Assembly: GCA_963714415.1 (NCBI GenBank)
Contig: CAVQOL010000002.1
Location: 62,001 to 126,000, forward strand
From: JAGXRK01 sp963714415
GTDB lineage: Bacteria > Bacteroidota > Ignavibacteria > Ignavibacteriales > Ignavibacteriaceae
Direction: 5' to 3'
Length of the DNA: 64,000 nucleotides
Shown here: positions 36,875 to 45,563 of the stretch, one piece after another
Position numbering within the stretch: position 1 is the first letter of the stretch
How the letters are laid out: each line of letters begins with the position of its first letter
Translations under genes and position numbers: made by a program
Notes under the pieces: model-generated
Seen by the model: only the letters and a program-made list of their open reading frames with translations
Databases searched by the model: none
Told to the model about the DNA's origin: nothing

Positions 36875-38089
36875 ATGCTTATAAGTTTAGCCTGGAGAAA
36901 TATCTGGAGAAATAAAAGAAGAAGCCTGATAATTATTGCGGCAATTGCAGTGGGATTGTTAAGCGGATTGTTCGCAAGTGCAGTAATGTTTGGAATGGGC
37001 GAATCATTAATAAATTCAACTATCGATCGCGATCTCGGTCATATTCAAATTCACTTACCCGGATTTGAGGATGATAAACTGTTAACTGAAATTATTCCGG
37101 ATGCACAAAATATTTCTTCTAAAATTAAGTCTAAGAAAAATGTTACCGGAGTTTCCTCAAGACTTATAATTGAAGGAATGATTTCTTCCGCAACATCATC
37201 CGGTGGAGTTAGAATTACAGGCATTCTTCCTGATGATGAAAAAACCGTAACTACAGTTCATAAGCAAATTATTGCAGGAAGTTATTTTGAAAGTGATGAC
37301 CGGAATCAGATTCTGATTGGTTATAAACTGGCTGATAATCTCGGAATAAAAGAAAGATCCAAAATTGTCTTAAGCTTTCAGGGTTTGGATGGAAAAATAA
37401 TTTATGGAGCTTTCAGAGTTACAGGAATATTTCGGACTGAATCAACCATGTTTGACCGCGCAACTGTATTTATAAGGGAAGGTGATATACTTTCACTTTT
37501 AGAATCAAAGCCTATATACCATGAAATAGCCGTAAGGTTAAATTCTGTTCAGGATGTTGATTCACTTCATGCAAATCTTACCAATACTTTTGATCATTTA
37601 TCAGTTCAAAGCTGGAAAGATCTTGCACCTGAATTGAAACTTATGGATGAAATGATCGGTCTTCAGTTGAATATTTTTCTGGGAGTGATTCTTTTTGCCC
37701 TTCTGTTCGGAATTACAAACACAATGTTGATGTCAGTGCTTGAAAGGGTAAGGGAATTCGGTGTGCTAATGGCAATCGGAATGAAAAGAAGAAGAGTATT
37801 TTCAATGATAATTATTGAAACAATTACACTTTCACTTGTTGGTGGAATAGTCGGAATGATCCTCGCATCAATTACAATTGCTTATTTCGGTTATGCAGGA
37901 ATAAATCTTTCTGCTTTTACTGCAGGATTATCGGAATGGGGTTTGGGTTCAATACTTTATCCGCATTTACCAATTTATTTTTATGTATCAATCACAATTA
38001 TGATTTTAATAACCGCAGTGTTCTCGGCTGTGTATCCGGCAGTTAAAGCAATAAGACTGAAACCGGCAACAGCAATAAGAACATACTAA
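36875..38089 (+). CDS. ABC transporter permease, FtsX/MacB/LolC type (2)
   Basis: 404 residues with the same plan as the preceding gene: SLAWRNIWRNKRRSLIIIAA at the N-terminus, a periplasmic domain, three C-terminal helices and the YPAVKAIRLKPATAIRTY end. Only one base separates it from the first permease. The pair would form the transmembrane part of a mechanotransmission-type ABC system, with the ATPase encoded at 38678. Confidence 0.93.
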   Translation: MLISLAWRNIWRNKRRSLIIIAAIAVGLLSGLFASAVMFGMGESLINSTIDRDLGHIQIHLPGFEDDKLLTEIIPDAQNISSKIKSKKNVTGVSSRLIIEGMISSATSSGGVRITGILPDDEKTVTTVHKQIIAGSYFESDDRNQILIGYKLADNLGIKERSKIVLSFQGLDGKIIYGAFRVTGIFRTESTMFDRATVFIREGDILSLLESKPIYHEIAVRLNSVQDVDSLHANLTNTFDHLSVQSWKDLAPELKLMDEMIGLQLNIFLGVILFALLFGITNTMLMSVLERVREFGVLMAIGMKRRRVFSMIIIETITLSLVGGIVGMILASITIAYFGYAGINLSAFTAGLSEWGLGSILYPHLPIYFYVSITIMILITAVFSAVYPAVKAIRLKPATAIRTY

Positions 38090-38098
38090 GAAATTTTA

Positions 38099-38160
38099 AA
38101 CCACATAGGCACATAGAAACACATAGTCTTTCTATGATCCAAATATATCTATGTGGCTAA
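38099..38160. repeat. ACATAG palindromic repeat, copy 2
   Basis: AACCACATAGGCACATAGAA... and, on the other side, ...ATCTATGTGGCTAA form an imperfect stem. It starts 9 bases after the permease stop and ends just before the GxxExxY gene. The left arm is nearly identical to the folded right arm of copy 1. Confidence 0.8.
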
Positions 38161-38176
38161 AAAGAAGAGACGTAAT

Positions 38177-38587
38177 ATGACTAAGAAATACTTGAATGAT
38201 TTGACTTATCAGATAGTTGGTGCTGCGATTGAGGTTCATAAAGCATTAGGGCCTGGATTGCTTGAAAGCGTTTATCACAAATGCTTGAAGCAAGAATTAT
38301 TATTTAGAAAATTAAGATTTGTTTCTGAACTTGTAGTTCCTGTTAATTATAAGGGTTTGGAGTTAGATGCTGAACTTCGTTGTGATTTCGTGGTTGAAGA
38401 TGCAATAGTTGTTGAGATAAAAGCTGTAGATGCTATTGCTCCGGTTTTTGAAGCTCAATTACTTACCTATATGAAGTTACTGAATAAGCCCAAAGGAATT
38501 CTCATAAATTTTAACTGTGTAAACCTTTTTAAACAAGGTCAGAAAACTTATGTCAATGAATTATTTCGAGAATTACCTGAAGAATAA
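38177..38587 (+). CDS. GxxExxY protein (PD-(D/E)XK-like fold)
   Basis: 136 residues from the ATG at 38177; the open frame begins at 38153 inside the repeat. The name motif G27-L-L-E30-S-V-Y33 is exact. A nuclease-like core follows: D70 in RCDFVVED, then E80-I-K82, then a Q-L-L-x-Y-M-K helix, which matches the PD-(D/E)XK arrangement. Biochemical function is not established for the family. It interrupts a transporter operon and is bracketed by palindromic repeats, which suggests insertion. Confidence 0.9.
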   Translation: MTKKYLNDLTYQIVGAAIEVHKALGPGLLESVYHKCLKQELLFRKLRFVSELVVPVNYKGLELDAELRCDFVVEDAIVVEIKAVDAIAPVFEAQLLTYMKLLNKPKGILINFNCVNLFKQGQKTYVNELFRELPEE

Positions 38588-38594
38588 AGAATTT

Positions 38595-38660
38595 AAACCA
38601 GATAAAACACAAAGGTATCTGCTATGTTCCTTATGTTCCTTATGTGTCTATGTGGTTAAC
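38595..38660. repeat. ACATAG palindromic repeat, copy 3
   Basis: AAACCAGATAAAACACAAAGG on the left (degenerate) and a right arm whose complement starts AACCACATAGACACATAAGG. The right half also holds a short duplication, TTCCTTATG twice. It ends 17 bases before the ABC ATPase start. Confidence 0.75.
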
Positions 38661-38677
38661 AAAAAAAGGAGTACCAA

Positions 38678-39385
38678 ATGTCACTAATTGAAGCTAATAA
38701 ACTAACAAAAATCTACGATGGAACAGCGGTTCCAGTTAAAGCTCTTAGCGAAGTTGATCTTTCAATTGAAGCCGGAGAGTTTACTGCAATAGTTGGTCCC
38801 TCCGGGTCAGGTAAAACCACTTTGCTTAACATTGTAGGCGGACTCGACGTTCCGACTTCTGGTAAAGTGATTGTTGATGATGTTGATATTTCAACTTATA
38901 AAGCTGATGAGCTCGTTAATTTCAGACTCCATCATATAGGATTTGTATTTCAGGCTTATAACCTTATACCTGTTTTTACAGCAAAGGAAAATGTTGAATT
39001 CATAATGCTTCTGCAAGGATTAAGTAAGCCCGAAAGAGAAAAACGTGCTCTTGAATTATTATCTGCCGTCGGATTAGCAGACAGAGCAAACGATAAACCG
39101 TCAGAACTTTCCGGCGGTCAGCAGCAGCGAGTGGCAGTTGCACGTGCACTTGCTTCGCGTCCTTCTTTTGTTCTTGCTGATGAACCAACTGCTAATCTTG
39201 ATTCACAAACCGCAGAATCGTTATTGGATTTGATGGAAAAACTTAACAAAGATTTTAATATGACCTTTGTTTTCTCCACACACGATCAGAGAGTAATAAA
39301 TAGGGCGCATAGAGTTGTTACTTTACGCGATGGCACTGTTGAGAAAGATGAAATTAATGTTAAGGTAACGGAGAATGCAAACTAA
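38678..39385 (+). CDS. ABC transporter ATPase, MacB/LolD type
   Basis: 235 residues with Walker A GPSGSGKTT (residues 39-47), Q-loop FQAYNLIPVFTA, signature LSGGQQQRVAVARAL and Walker B VLADEPTANLDS. The sequence is typical of LolD/MacB ATPases that drive FtsX-type permeases, here the two genes at 35632 and 36875, from which it is separated by the GxxExxY cassette. Its end overlaps the next gene by 11 bases. Confidence 0.95.
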   Translation: MSLIEANKLTKIYDGTAVPVKALSEVDLSIEAGEFTAIVGPSGSGKTTLLNIVGGLDVPTSGKVIVDDVDISTYKADELVNFRLHHIGFVFQAYNLIPVFTAKENVEFIMLLQGLSKPEREKRALELLSAVGLADRANDKPSELSGGQQQRVAVARALASRPSFVLADEPTANLDSQTAESLLDLMEKLNKDFNMTFVFSTHDQRVINRAHRVVTLRDGTVEKDEINVKVTENAN

Positions 39386-40559
39386 ATTATTATCGGTTAT
39401 ATTTTTTCTCTTTACAATAAACGCTTCTTCACAGTTATCATCAATAGATTATAACGGTTATGTAAAATATCTTTTCAGTTCGTCAAAGTATCCGAGTATT
39501 GATGACAGATTTAATGATCATTTACTGCATTCAAGATTGAACACACGCTGGTATCCGGCTCCATCACTAACAGCAGCTTTAGAATTTAGAACGCGAATAT
39601 TTTATGGCGAGTCAGTAGAAAAAATTCCAAACTACATTGATTTGATAAAAGCAAAACATGATTTAGTACAGCTGGATGCAGTTCTTTGGAATGAAAAAAG
39701 TTCAATCGGCTATGTTGAAGTTGACAGACTCTGGCTTGATTGGGTAAAAGACGATTGGCAAATAACTTTGGGAAGACAACGCATTGCCTGGGGAACAAGC
39801 TGGGCATGGAATCCTATAGATTTATTTAATCCAAAAGCAGTTCTTGATTTTGATTATGAAGAATTGCCCGGTGCCGATGCAGTAAGAGTTCAATATTACA
39901 CGGGACCTGTTACAAAGGTTGAATTAGCATTAAGTCCGGGTAAGAAAAAAGAAGATTTAATTGTTGCAGGATTACTCTCGCTTAACCAGTGGGACTACGA
40001 CTTTAATTTAATTGCCGGTTATAAAAAAGAGCGCTGGTCATTTGGTGGCGGTTGGGTAGGGGATATTTTTGGTGCAGGCTTTCGTGGTGAAGTTTTAGTT
40101 TCTCAGGCTCCGGACACACAATTCGATTCAATTTTATATCAACTTTATAGTTTGAAACCTCTGGCACAAGATAAACCGACTTTTTCATTTGTTTTTTCAG
40201 GTGATTACACTTTTCCCAATTCATTTTACATCCATACTGAATTATTGTATAACAGTAATGGAACAGATAATTATGCCTTACTCTATGCTCAGGAAGCAGT
40301 TGAACTTGATATGCTTACTCCTGCACGCTGGTCAGTCTTTCAGGAATTTTCCTATCAGTTTACTCCTCTGTTAAGAGGTGGAATATTTGCGATTTACAAT
40401 CCTGATGATAAATCCTATGTAATTGTTCCATCGGCAAGTTACTCAATCATCACAAATTTCGATTTATATCTTACGGGATTACTATTCGGCGGTAATTCAT
40501 TAACGGAATTTGGTGATTCAGGCAGTTATTTATTCTTCAGACTAAAATATTCTTTCTAG
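39375..40559 (+). CDS. exported beta-barrel-like protein of the ABC operon
   Basis: 394 residues with a signal peptide (to NASSQ), then alternating aromatic strands: LNTRWYPAPSLTAALEFRTR, DRLWLDWVKDDWQITLGRQR, IAWGTSWAWNPIDLFNPKA. These resemble porin-like outer-membrane proteins of the DUF1302/alginate-export kind. The C-terminus ends in F (LFFRLKYSF), usual for barrel assembly. Overlap with the ATPase gene puts it in the operon, so it is a candidate outer-membrane end of the export route. Confidence 0.75.
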   Translation: MQTKLLSVIFFLFTINASSQLSSIDYNGYVKYLFSSSKYPSIDDRFNDHLLHSRLNTRWYPAPSLTAALEFRTRIFYGESVEKIPNYIDLIKAKHDLVQLDAVLWNEKSSIGYVEVDRLWLDWVKDDWQITLGRQRIAWGTSWAWNPIDLFNPKAVLDFDYEELPGADAVRVQYYTGPVTKVELALSPGKKKEDLIVAGLLSLNQWDYDFNLIAGYKKERWSFGGGWVGDIFGAGFRGEVLVSQAPDTQFDSILYQLYSLKPLAQDKPTFSFVFSGDYTFPNSFYIHTELLYNSNGTDNYALLYAQEAVELDMLTPARWSVFQEFSYQFTPLLRGGIFAIYNPDDKSYVIVPSASYSIITNFDLYLTGLLFGGNSLTEFGDSGSYLFFRLKYSF

Positions 40560-40700
40560 TAATTCTTGTTATGATATTAGAATTTATTTAAGTTAACACT
40601 AATAAAACAATTACCTGTCATCAAAATTAATACGTGAAAAAAACTATTAAATTCAAGTGCTTATTAACCATCATTACTTAAACAAATAAAGGAGAGCAAC

Positions 40701-41303
40701 ATGAACCTGTTTGACCGTGCCAAAAATATTTTGATTACTCCTAAAACCGAATGGGAAGTGATTAAGAATGAACAGACTTATGTTAGTGATCTTTTCACTA
40801 AATATGTTCTTATTCTTGCTCTTATCCCCGCAGTTGCAGGATTTATAGGACAATCTCTCGTTGGTATTTCTTTAGGTCCTTTTGGTTCCTATAAAATGCC
40901 TGTTGAAAGAGGATTACTATACTTGGTTTTATATTATGCAATGACTGTTGGTGCTGTTTATTTGCTGGCTTTCATTGTAGATGCTTTAGCTCCATCATTC
41001 GGCTCTCAAAAGGATATGATAGCATCACTTAAAGTTGTAGTATTTTCATATACGGCAGCCTGGGTAGCCGGTATATTTCAGATTTTCCCTCTTTTAGGTT
41101 TTCTTGGTGTGATCGGCGGACTTTATGGACTCTATCTTTTATACCTTGGACTTAAAATAGTTAAAGAAACTCCTCAGGATAAACTTGTTGGATATTTTAT
41201 TGTAATTATAATAGTCACCATAGTTGTTTATTTTGTAATCGGCATGATCGTTACTGCTATTGCTTTTGGCGGAATGATGATGGACGGATTTAAAGGTTTA
41301 TAG
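40701..41303 (+). CDS. Yip1-family membrane protein
   Basis: 200 residues. The N-terminal NLFDRAKNILITPKTEWEVI is the usual start of bacterial Yip1-domain proteins, and five hydrophobic helices follow (about 32-52, 70-95, 110-135, 137-152, 165-195). The role of bacterial members is unknown. GGAGAG lies 6 bases before the ATG. It is a single gene with a terminator 30 bases downstream. Confidence 0.9.
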   Translation: MNLFDRAKNILITPKTEWEVIKNEQTYVSDLFTKYVLILALIPAVAGFIGQSLVGISLGPFGSYKMPVERGLLYLVLYYAMTVGAVYLLAFIVDALAPSFGSQKDMIASLKVVVFSYTAAWVAGIFQIFPLLGFLGVIGGLYGLYLLYLGLKIVKETPQDKLVGYFIVIIIVTIVVYFVIGMIVTAIAFGGMMMDGFKGL

Positions 41304-41330
41304 TACTAAATAATTAGAATTAGATAAATT

Positions 41331-41368
41331 TGCCTGTTCTTGTTTCGAATATCGGGGACAGGCATTTT
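41331..41368 (+). terminator. intrinsic terminator after the Yip1 gene
   Basis: TGCCTGT ... ACAGGCA stem (41331-41337 with 41358-41364), with a long loop, followed by TTTTTTATTTTTT. Confidence 0.75.
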
Positions 41369-41568
41369 TTATTTTTTCATTTCCAACCGACACTCTAAAT
41401 TTTCCAATGTCTATCAGATTATTAAATCAATATTGAAGAATATTTTCGGGAATAATGATTTTGTTTGACAGTCAATTTCACGTTGGCAAAAAAAATAAAA
41501 TTGTATTGAAGTAATTATTTAGAAACGAAGTAATTAAGAAAGAAGATATCTTCTGAAGATTCTTAAAA

Positions 41569-42799
41569 TCAGATTAGATACTTAAGAACAGACTCCAGCT
41601 TATTAATTTCCGGTTCGGCATTAATTTTTCTGAAGTATTGCAGGGCTTTATCCAGGAATTTCTTACTCTTATCAACTAGGTCCATTTCTTTATATAATAA
41701 TCCTAATTCATGATAAGTTTCAGCTTCATTTAGTTGATTGCCCGTCTCCTGATTGAGTCTTAGGCTTGTAAGTAGCAGGTTTTCAGATGCTGGAAGATTA
41801 CCTGATTCACGCTGAATAATACCTTTAATTTTATAAACTTCAGCAATGGTGAGCTTGTCATCAAGTTTATAGGCTATTTCCATTGCCTTATCTGCAAAAG
41901 CAAGACTAAGTTTGAAATCTTTCAACTGCGAATAAACAAATGCTTTGCTTAAATATGCAAGTCCGCATGTTTGAAGGTAACCAAGCTTTACCGCAAGTTT
42001 GATACATTCGTCAAAAGAATTTAATGCAGAACTAAATTCATTCTTTTTAGAATAAACCATACCGATGTTGTGATGTATTTCCGATACTCTTTTTATCTCA
42101 GATATTTTTTCAAAATTTAATCAGTGCTCTTCTGAAATAAGAAATAGCATCATCATACTTTCCTTGTATGGTATTAACTATACCAAGGTTAACCTCAATT
42201 TTTCCTGAAAATGAATAATTTATTTGATCATTTATAAGCGACAATGCAGTTTCAAAATGCTCCATGGCATTAGTAAGATCACCAAGATCACCATAAATAG
42301 TACCGAGCAGATTTTCACATTTTGCAATACCGCTATTATCATTTATTGCTAAAAATAAATTACGCGCACTGTTAATCTCAGAAAAACTCAATTCCCAGTT
42401 TGCTTGCCTGCTAAAAATTTCTCCTTTAACTAAGTAAGCGTTAGCAGCAATATCACTTAAAAGAGGATTGCCTGATGATAATGAAATTAATTTATCACTC
42501 AGGTTTATTGAAGTATTAAAATCTCCATAAGTAAGAGTCACATTACTGAGAAGTAAAAGTAAAACTAAAAAATTATCCTCGCTGATTCTTGTTGAAGCAA
42601 AAGTTACCAGTAAATCAATCTGCGATTTTGTTATGACTCCTGAAGGAAAGCTAATATCTAATGTTTGGTCGGCTTTATTAATAGAAGAGGTATCCGCTGT
42701 ATCGTCGATATTAAGTTGCTTGAAAAGATCTTCTATCTGATTGGGATCAAAAAAATCATTTACAACTTCTAATAGATTAAAATTTATATTCTTAGTCAC
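41569..42799 (-). CDS. tetratricopeptide-repeat protein, frameshifted
   Basis: Two pieces: 42799-42110 (229 residues) ends ...YFRRALIKF, and 42060-41569 begins at MVYSKKNEFSSALNSFDECI. The 50 bases between read, one frame over, as EKISEIKRVSEIHHNIG, which joins the two halves in register. One missing base near 42115, after a T/A run, explains the break. About five or six TPR-like units are visible (NAMEHFETALSLI, YDDAISYFRRAL, AEVYKIKGIIQRESG). No signal peptide or enzyme domain, so a cytosolic scaffold is likely. Confidence 0.8.
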
Positions 42800-43266
42800 T
42801 TTTTTGATTTAGAAATTCGTATTCTTTAAGTCTTTGTCAACACTTATGCCAATAACTGAAAAGAGGAGTTATTTACTGTAATATCGGTTTATAATACGAA
42901 TTCTAACGAAATCTAAGCTTCGTTTTTGTCAGAATTATGTTGGAGTGTATCATTTTGACTCAAAATATTCATTTATTGGATAATATTTTTCGTATTAAAA
43001 AGTAAAAGTCCAAATTCTAAAAATTTTAGGAAAAATATATGTTGTAAACAAAACTTACATTTTTATAGCTTTTTAAGATTGCTGTTTGGGGTAAGGGAAC
43101 AAATAGCTGTAAAATTAACAAGTTGTTAAAATTTGTTACTACTATTAGAGTTAAATAACTGAAACTCCTTAGTCAAAAGTGACTGCTAATTCTTTTCTTA
43201 ATTAATCTTTTTAAGTAGCTTTGTCGCCAATAATCACTATTATTAACAAAACTATTATCTAATTCT
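42800..43266. other. 467-base non-coding gap
   Basis: Divergent spacer between the TPR gene and the exported repeat protein. A short perfect palindrome TTCTAAAAATTTTAGGAA-like at about 43015-43031 is present. Otherwise AT-rich sequence without a gene or convincing promoter box. Confidence 0.5.
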
Positions 43267-43986
43267 ATGAGAAATAATTTATTATTCGTTTTTCTATGCA
43301 TGTTACTTTCTTTCAGTTTAGCTGGTCTTGCTCAGGAGCAGAAAGAAATTTCGGAAACAAGCTCGGATGTTCCTGAACTGTTTTCCTTTCACGATGTGAT
43401 ATATCCGATTTGGCATACAGCCTTTCCTAATAAAGATATTGAAATGCTTAAAGGATATGTTGATGAAGTTAATTCCGGGTCACAAAAAATATTTGAAGTT
43501 GAACTTCCCGGGATTCTAAGAGACAAAGAAGGTAAATGGAAAGAAGGAGTTGAAAAGCTTCGTATCTCGGTTGAAAAATATAACAAAGCTGCTGAAGGCA
43601 GTAATGATAAAGAAATGCTTGATGCGGCAGAAGCACTTCACGCTGATTATGAAATGCTGGTCAGGATAATCAGACCAATGTCAAAAGAAATTGATAATTA
43701 TCATCAAACGCTTTATATGATTTATCATTACTACTATCCTGAAAAAGATTTTGAAAAACTGAAAGAAGCATCTCTTGAATTGTTTGCAAAAGCTGAAATA
43801 CTAAAAACGGCTGATGTACCAAGAAGAGCAGCAAAGAAGAAAGATGAATACATAAATGCAGTTAATAATCTTTTTGAGGCTACAAAAAAATTAAAATTAG
43901 CTGCTGAAAATAATGAGATGGAAAATATTGATGACCTGGTTGAAGAGGTTCATACGAAGTATCAGAACCTTGAACATATTTTTTGA
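43267..43986 (+). CDS. exported protein with two helical repeats, unknown
   Basis: 239 residues with a signal peptide (to LAGLAQ). Two similar halves follow: FHDVIYPIWHTAFPNKDIEM ... LHADYEMLVRI and YHQTLYMIYHYYYPEKDFEK ... VHTKYQNLEHIF. Each begins with an H-x2-[VL]-Y-x-[IM]-[WY]-H motif and ends with an H-x-x-Y-x2-L motif, so conserved histidines sit at matching places in both repeats. This looks like an internally duplicated four-helix protein, perhaps metal- or haem-binding. I do not recognise a named family. A terminator follows 20 bases downstream. Confidence 0.75.
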   Translation: MRNNLLFVFLCMLLSFSLAGLAQEQKEISETSSDVPELFSFHDVIYPIWHTAFPNKDIEMLKGYVDEVNSGSQKIFEVELPGILRDKEGKWKEGVEKLRISVEKYNKAAEGSNDKEMLDAAEALHADYEMLVRIIRPMSKEIDNYHQTLYMIYHYYYPEKDFEKLKEASLELFAKAEILKTADVPRRAAKKKDEYINAVNNLFEATKKLKLAAENNEMENIDDLVEEVHTKYQNLEHIF

Positions 43987-44005
43987 TTGAAGTTATACAA
44001 TTAGT

Positions 44006-44033
44006 AAAGCCGGATTCTTTCCGGCTTTATTTT
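44006..44033. terminator. bidirectional intrinsic terminator
   Basis: AAAGCCGG-ATTCTTT-CCGGCTTT followed by ATTTTTTCT, between two convergent genes. Confidence 0.85.
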
Positions 44034-44035
44034 TT

Positions 44036-44593
44036 CTATTTCACTATTTTCGAAACTTCTTTAAACTCCGGCGTACCGCAAACTTCAAGCAATTCAAATA
44101 AAATTGATTCAGTTGTTGTAATTTCTGCTCCAAGTGCCAGCATTCTTTGAAGAGCTGTTTTGTAATCAATTTCTTTTCTTGATGAAACGGCATCTGCAGC
44201 TAAATTTGCCTGGAAGTTATTCGCCAGCAAATCCAGTACTGTTTGCTGAATACAAACATGTGATTCAACTCCGCATACAACAATTTGTGATAATTTCTTT
44301 TTATGAAGTTCATCAAACAAATCACCTGCGCCCGAGCAGCTAAAACTCATCTTATGAATTGCAGAATATCCTTCAAGTTCATCAAGAACTTTTTTTGAGG
44401 TTGGTCCTAATCCTTTTGGATATTGTTCTGTGAAGTATATCGGAAGTTGAAGAGTCTTGAATCCTTTAATCAATTTAATGGTGTTTTCTACAACCACTTC
44501 ATAATTTCTGATTACTGGAAGAATTCGTTCCTGTAAATCAATTATAAGTAATGCAGTAGTCTCCTTCTTTAATATTAATGGATGTCGTTTCAT
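44036..44593 (-). CDS. isochorismatase-family hydrolase (nicotinamidase-like)
   Basis: 185 residues with the family's catalytic set: D19 in LLIIDLQERILP, K81 in HKMSFSC and C114 in GVESHVCIQQTVLDLL. The cis-peptide region VVCGVE is also present. It resembles the YcaC/'hydrolase' branch rather than PncA, whose zinc-binding DxHxxxH is not seen. The substrate is an unknown amide or ester. It stands between the repeat protein and the C39-like peptidase gene; coexpression with the latter is possible as they share direction with a 53-base gap. Confidence 0.88.
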   Translation of the reverse strand: MKRHPLILKKETTALLIIDLQERILPVIRNYEVVVENTIKLIKGFKTLQLPIYFTEQYPKGLGPTSKKVLDELEGYSAIHKMSFSCSGAGDLFDELHKKKLSQIVVCGVESHVCIQQTVLDLLANNFQANLAADAVSSRKEIDYKTALQRMLALGAEITTTESILFELLEVCGTPEFKEVSKIVK

Positions 44594-44646
44594 AATATTA
44601 ATCTAAATTTGCTTTATCGCACTCACGATCTTACTCTTAATCTAAA

Positions 44647-45483
44647 TCAATAAATCTCATCCATTCCATATTTACCGCACGAGTACATCATTAATATTGA
44701 GGCAAGATCGATTAGGGCTTTTTTCTGTTCATCGGCGTGAATTACCAGATCATATGTTTCAGCAATAAATTCAAAATGATTAAGAATTTTTTTGAGTTCA
44801 TTATAAGTCGGAATTCCATGCCAGTTAGCAACCTGATTTACCAATACTTTTTCATATCGTCTCAAAAACTCAGGAAAAGAAATAAGATGAGTAGTATTAG
44901 CATGGCGGGGTCGGCAAATGCTTATCAGATCATTAAAGTATGTGTCCCATTTTTTGGAAAGCTGTACATTCCGCTTATCCATAACATACCTTGCTTTTTG
45001 TATCGTAAATTTTGCTTTAGTGGATACTCGAAATTGAGGTACCAGGGCATAACCATCATAGCTTATCTCACCATCGTCATCCTCAATATATTTCCAGCGT
45101 TTTAAAAGTTTTGTCGGAGAATAAATTGTAATCACTTTATCAAGAATGCTGTCAATAATAATAAATTTCTTCTGCTGAACATTTACAACTGTAAACCAAT
45201 GTTCCCAGTTATCAACACTTAAAATACAGGGGTAGCCTTTTTTAAGCTGTTCTGTAAGTACTTTAATTGCGTCTGTCCCTTTTTCTCTTCGGAAATATTT
45301 CATCTTGCAATCATAATACTTTGCCGCTTTGGCTAATCCGATTTCATCAGTACCGTACCACCATGTACTTCCGGCTTTAACACCGATTTCATTTTCACTT
45401 TTAAACTTACCAAGCATAACAAGTGCATACTTGAGTGCGAAAGGGCCGCATTGATATTCATATGGTTGTGGATAGAAGCTCAT
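44647..45483 (-). CDS. C39-like cysteine peptidase
   Basis: 278 residues. The catalytic triad of a papain-like C39 domain can be placed: C12 in YQCGPFALKYALVMLG, H95 in DNWEHWFTVVN and D111 in FIIIDSILDK. No transporter domains or signal peptide, so it is a stand-alone cytosolic peptidase. About 130 residues follow the peptidase core and are helical and unrecognised. It faces the ATP-grasp gene across an 80-base divergent promoter region, a pairing that suggests joint peptide metabolism. Confidence 0.82.
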   Translation of the reverse strand: MSFYPQPYEYQCGPFALKYALVMLGKFKSENEIGVKAGSTWWYGTDEIGLAKAAKYYDCKMKYFRREKGTDAIKVLTEQLKKGYPCILSVDNWEHWFTVVNVQQKKFIIIDSILDKVITIYSPTKLLKRWKYIEDDDGEISYDGYALVPQFRVSTKAKFTIQKARYVMDKRNVQLSKKWDTYFNDLISICRPRHANTTHLISFPEFLRRYEKVLVNQVANWHGIPTYNELKKILNHFEFIAETYDLVIHADEQKKALIDLASILMMYSCGKYGMDEIY

Positions 45484-45563
45484 TTATAATTTTCTGTTTT
45501 GTGAGCACAAACATAATGAAAGTTCAAGTTTTATATAAAGCCTTTTTTAATTATTTTTTAACT

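Noticed and set aside
34794..38660. ACATAG repeats as a CRISPR array
   Set aside because: Only three imperfect palindromic copies, widely and unevenly spaced, with genes between and no cas genes.
45435..45563. N-terminal extension of the ATP-grasp ligase
   Set aside because: It overlaps the divergent C39-like gene and lacks similarity to the family; the ATG at 45564 starts the conserved part.
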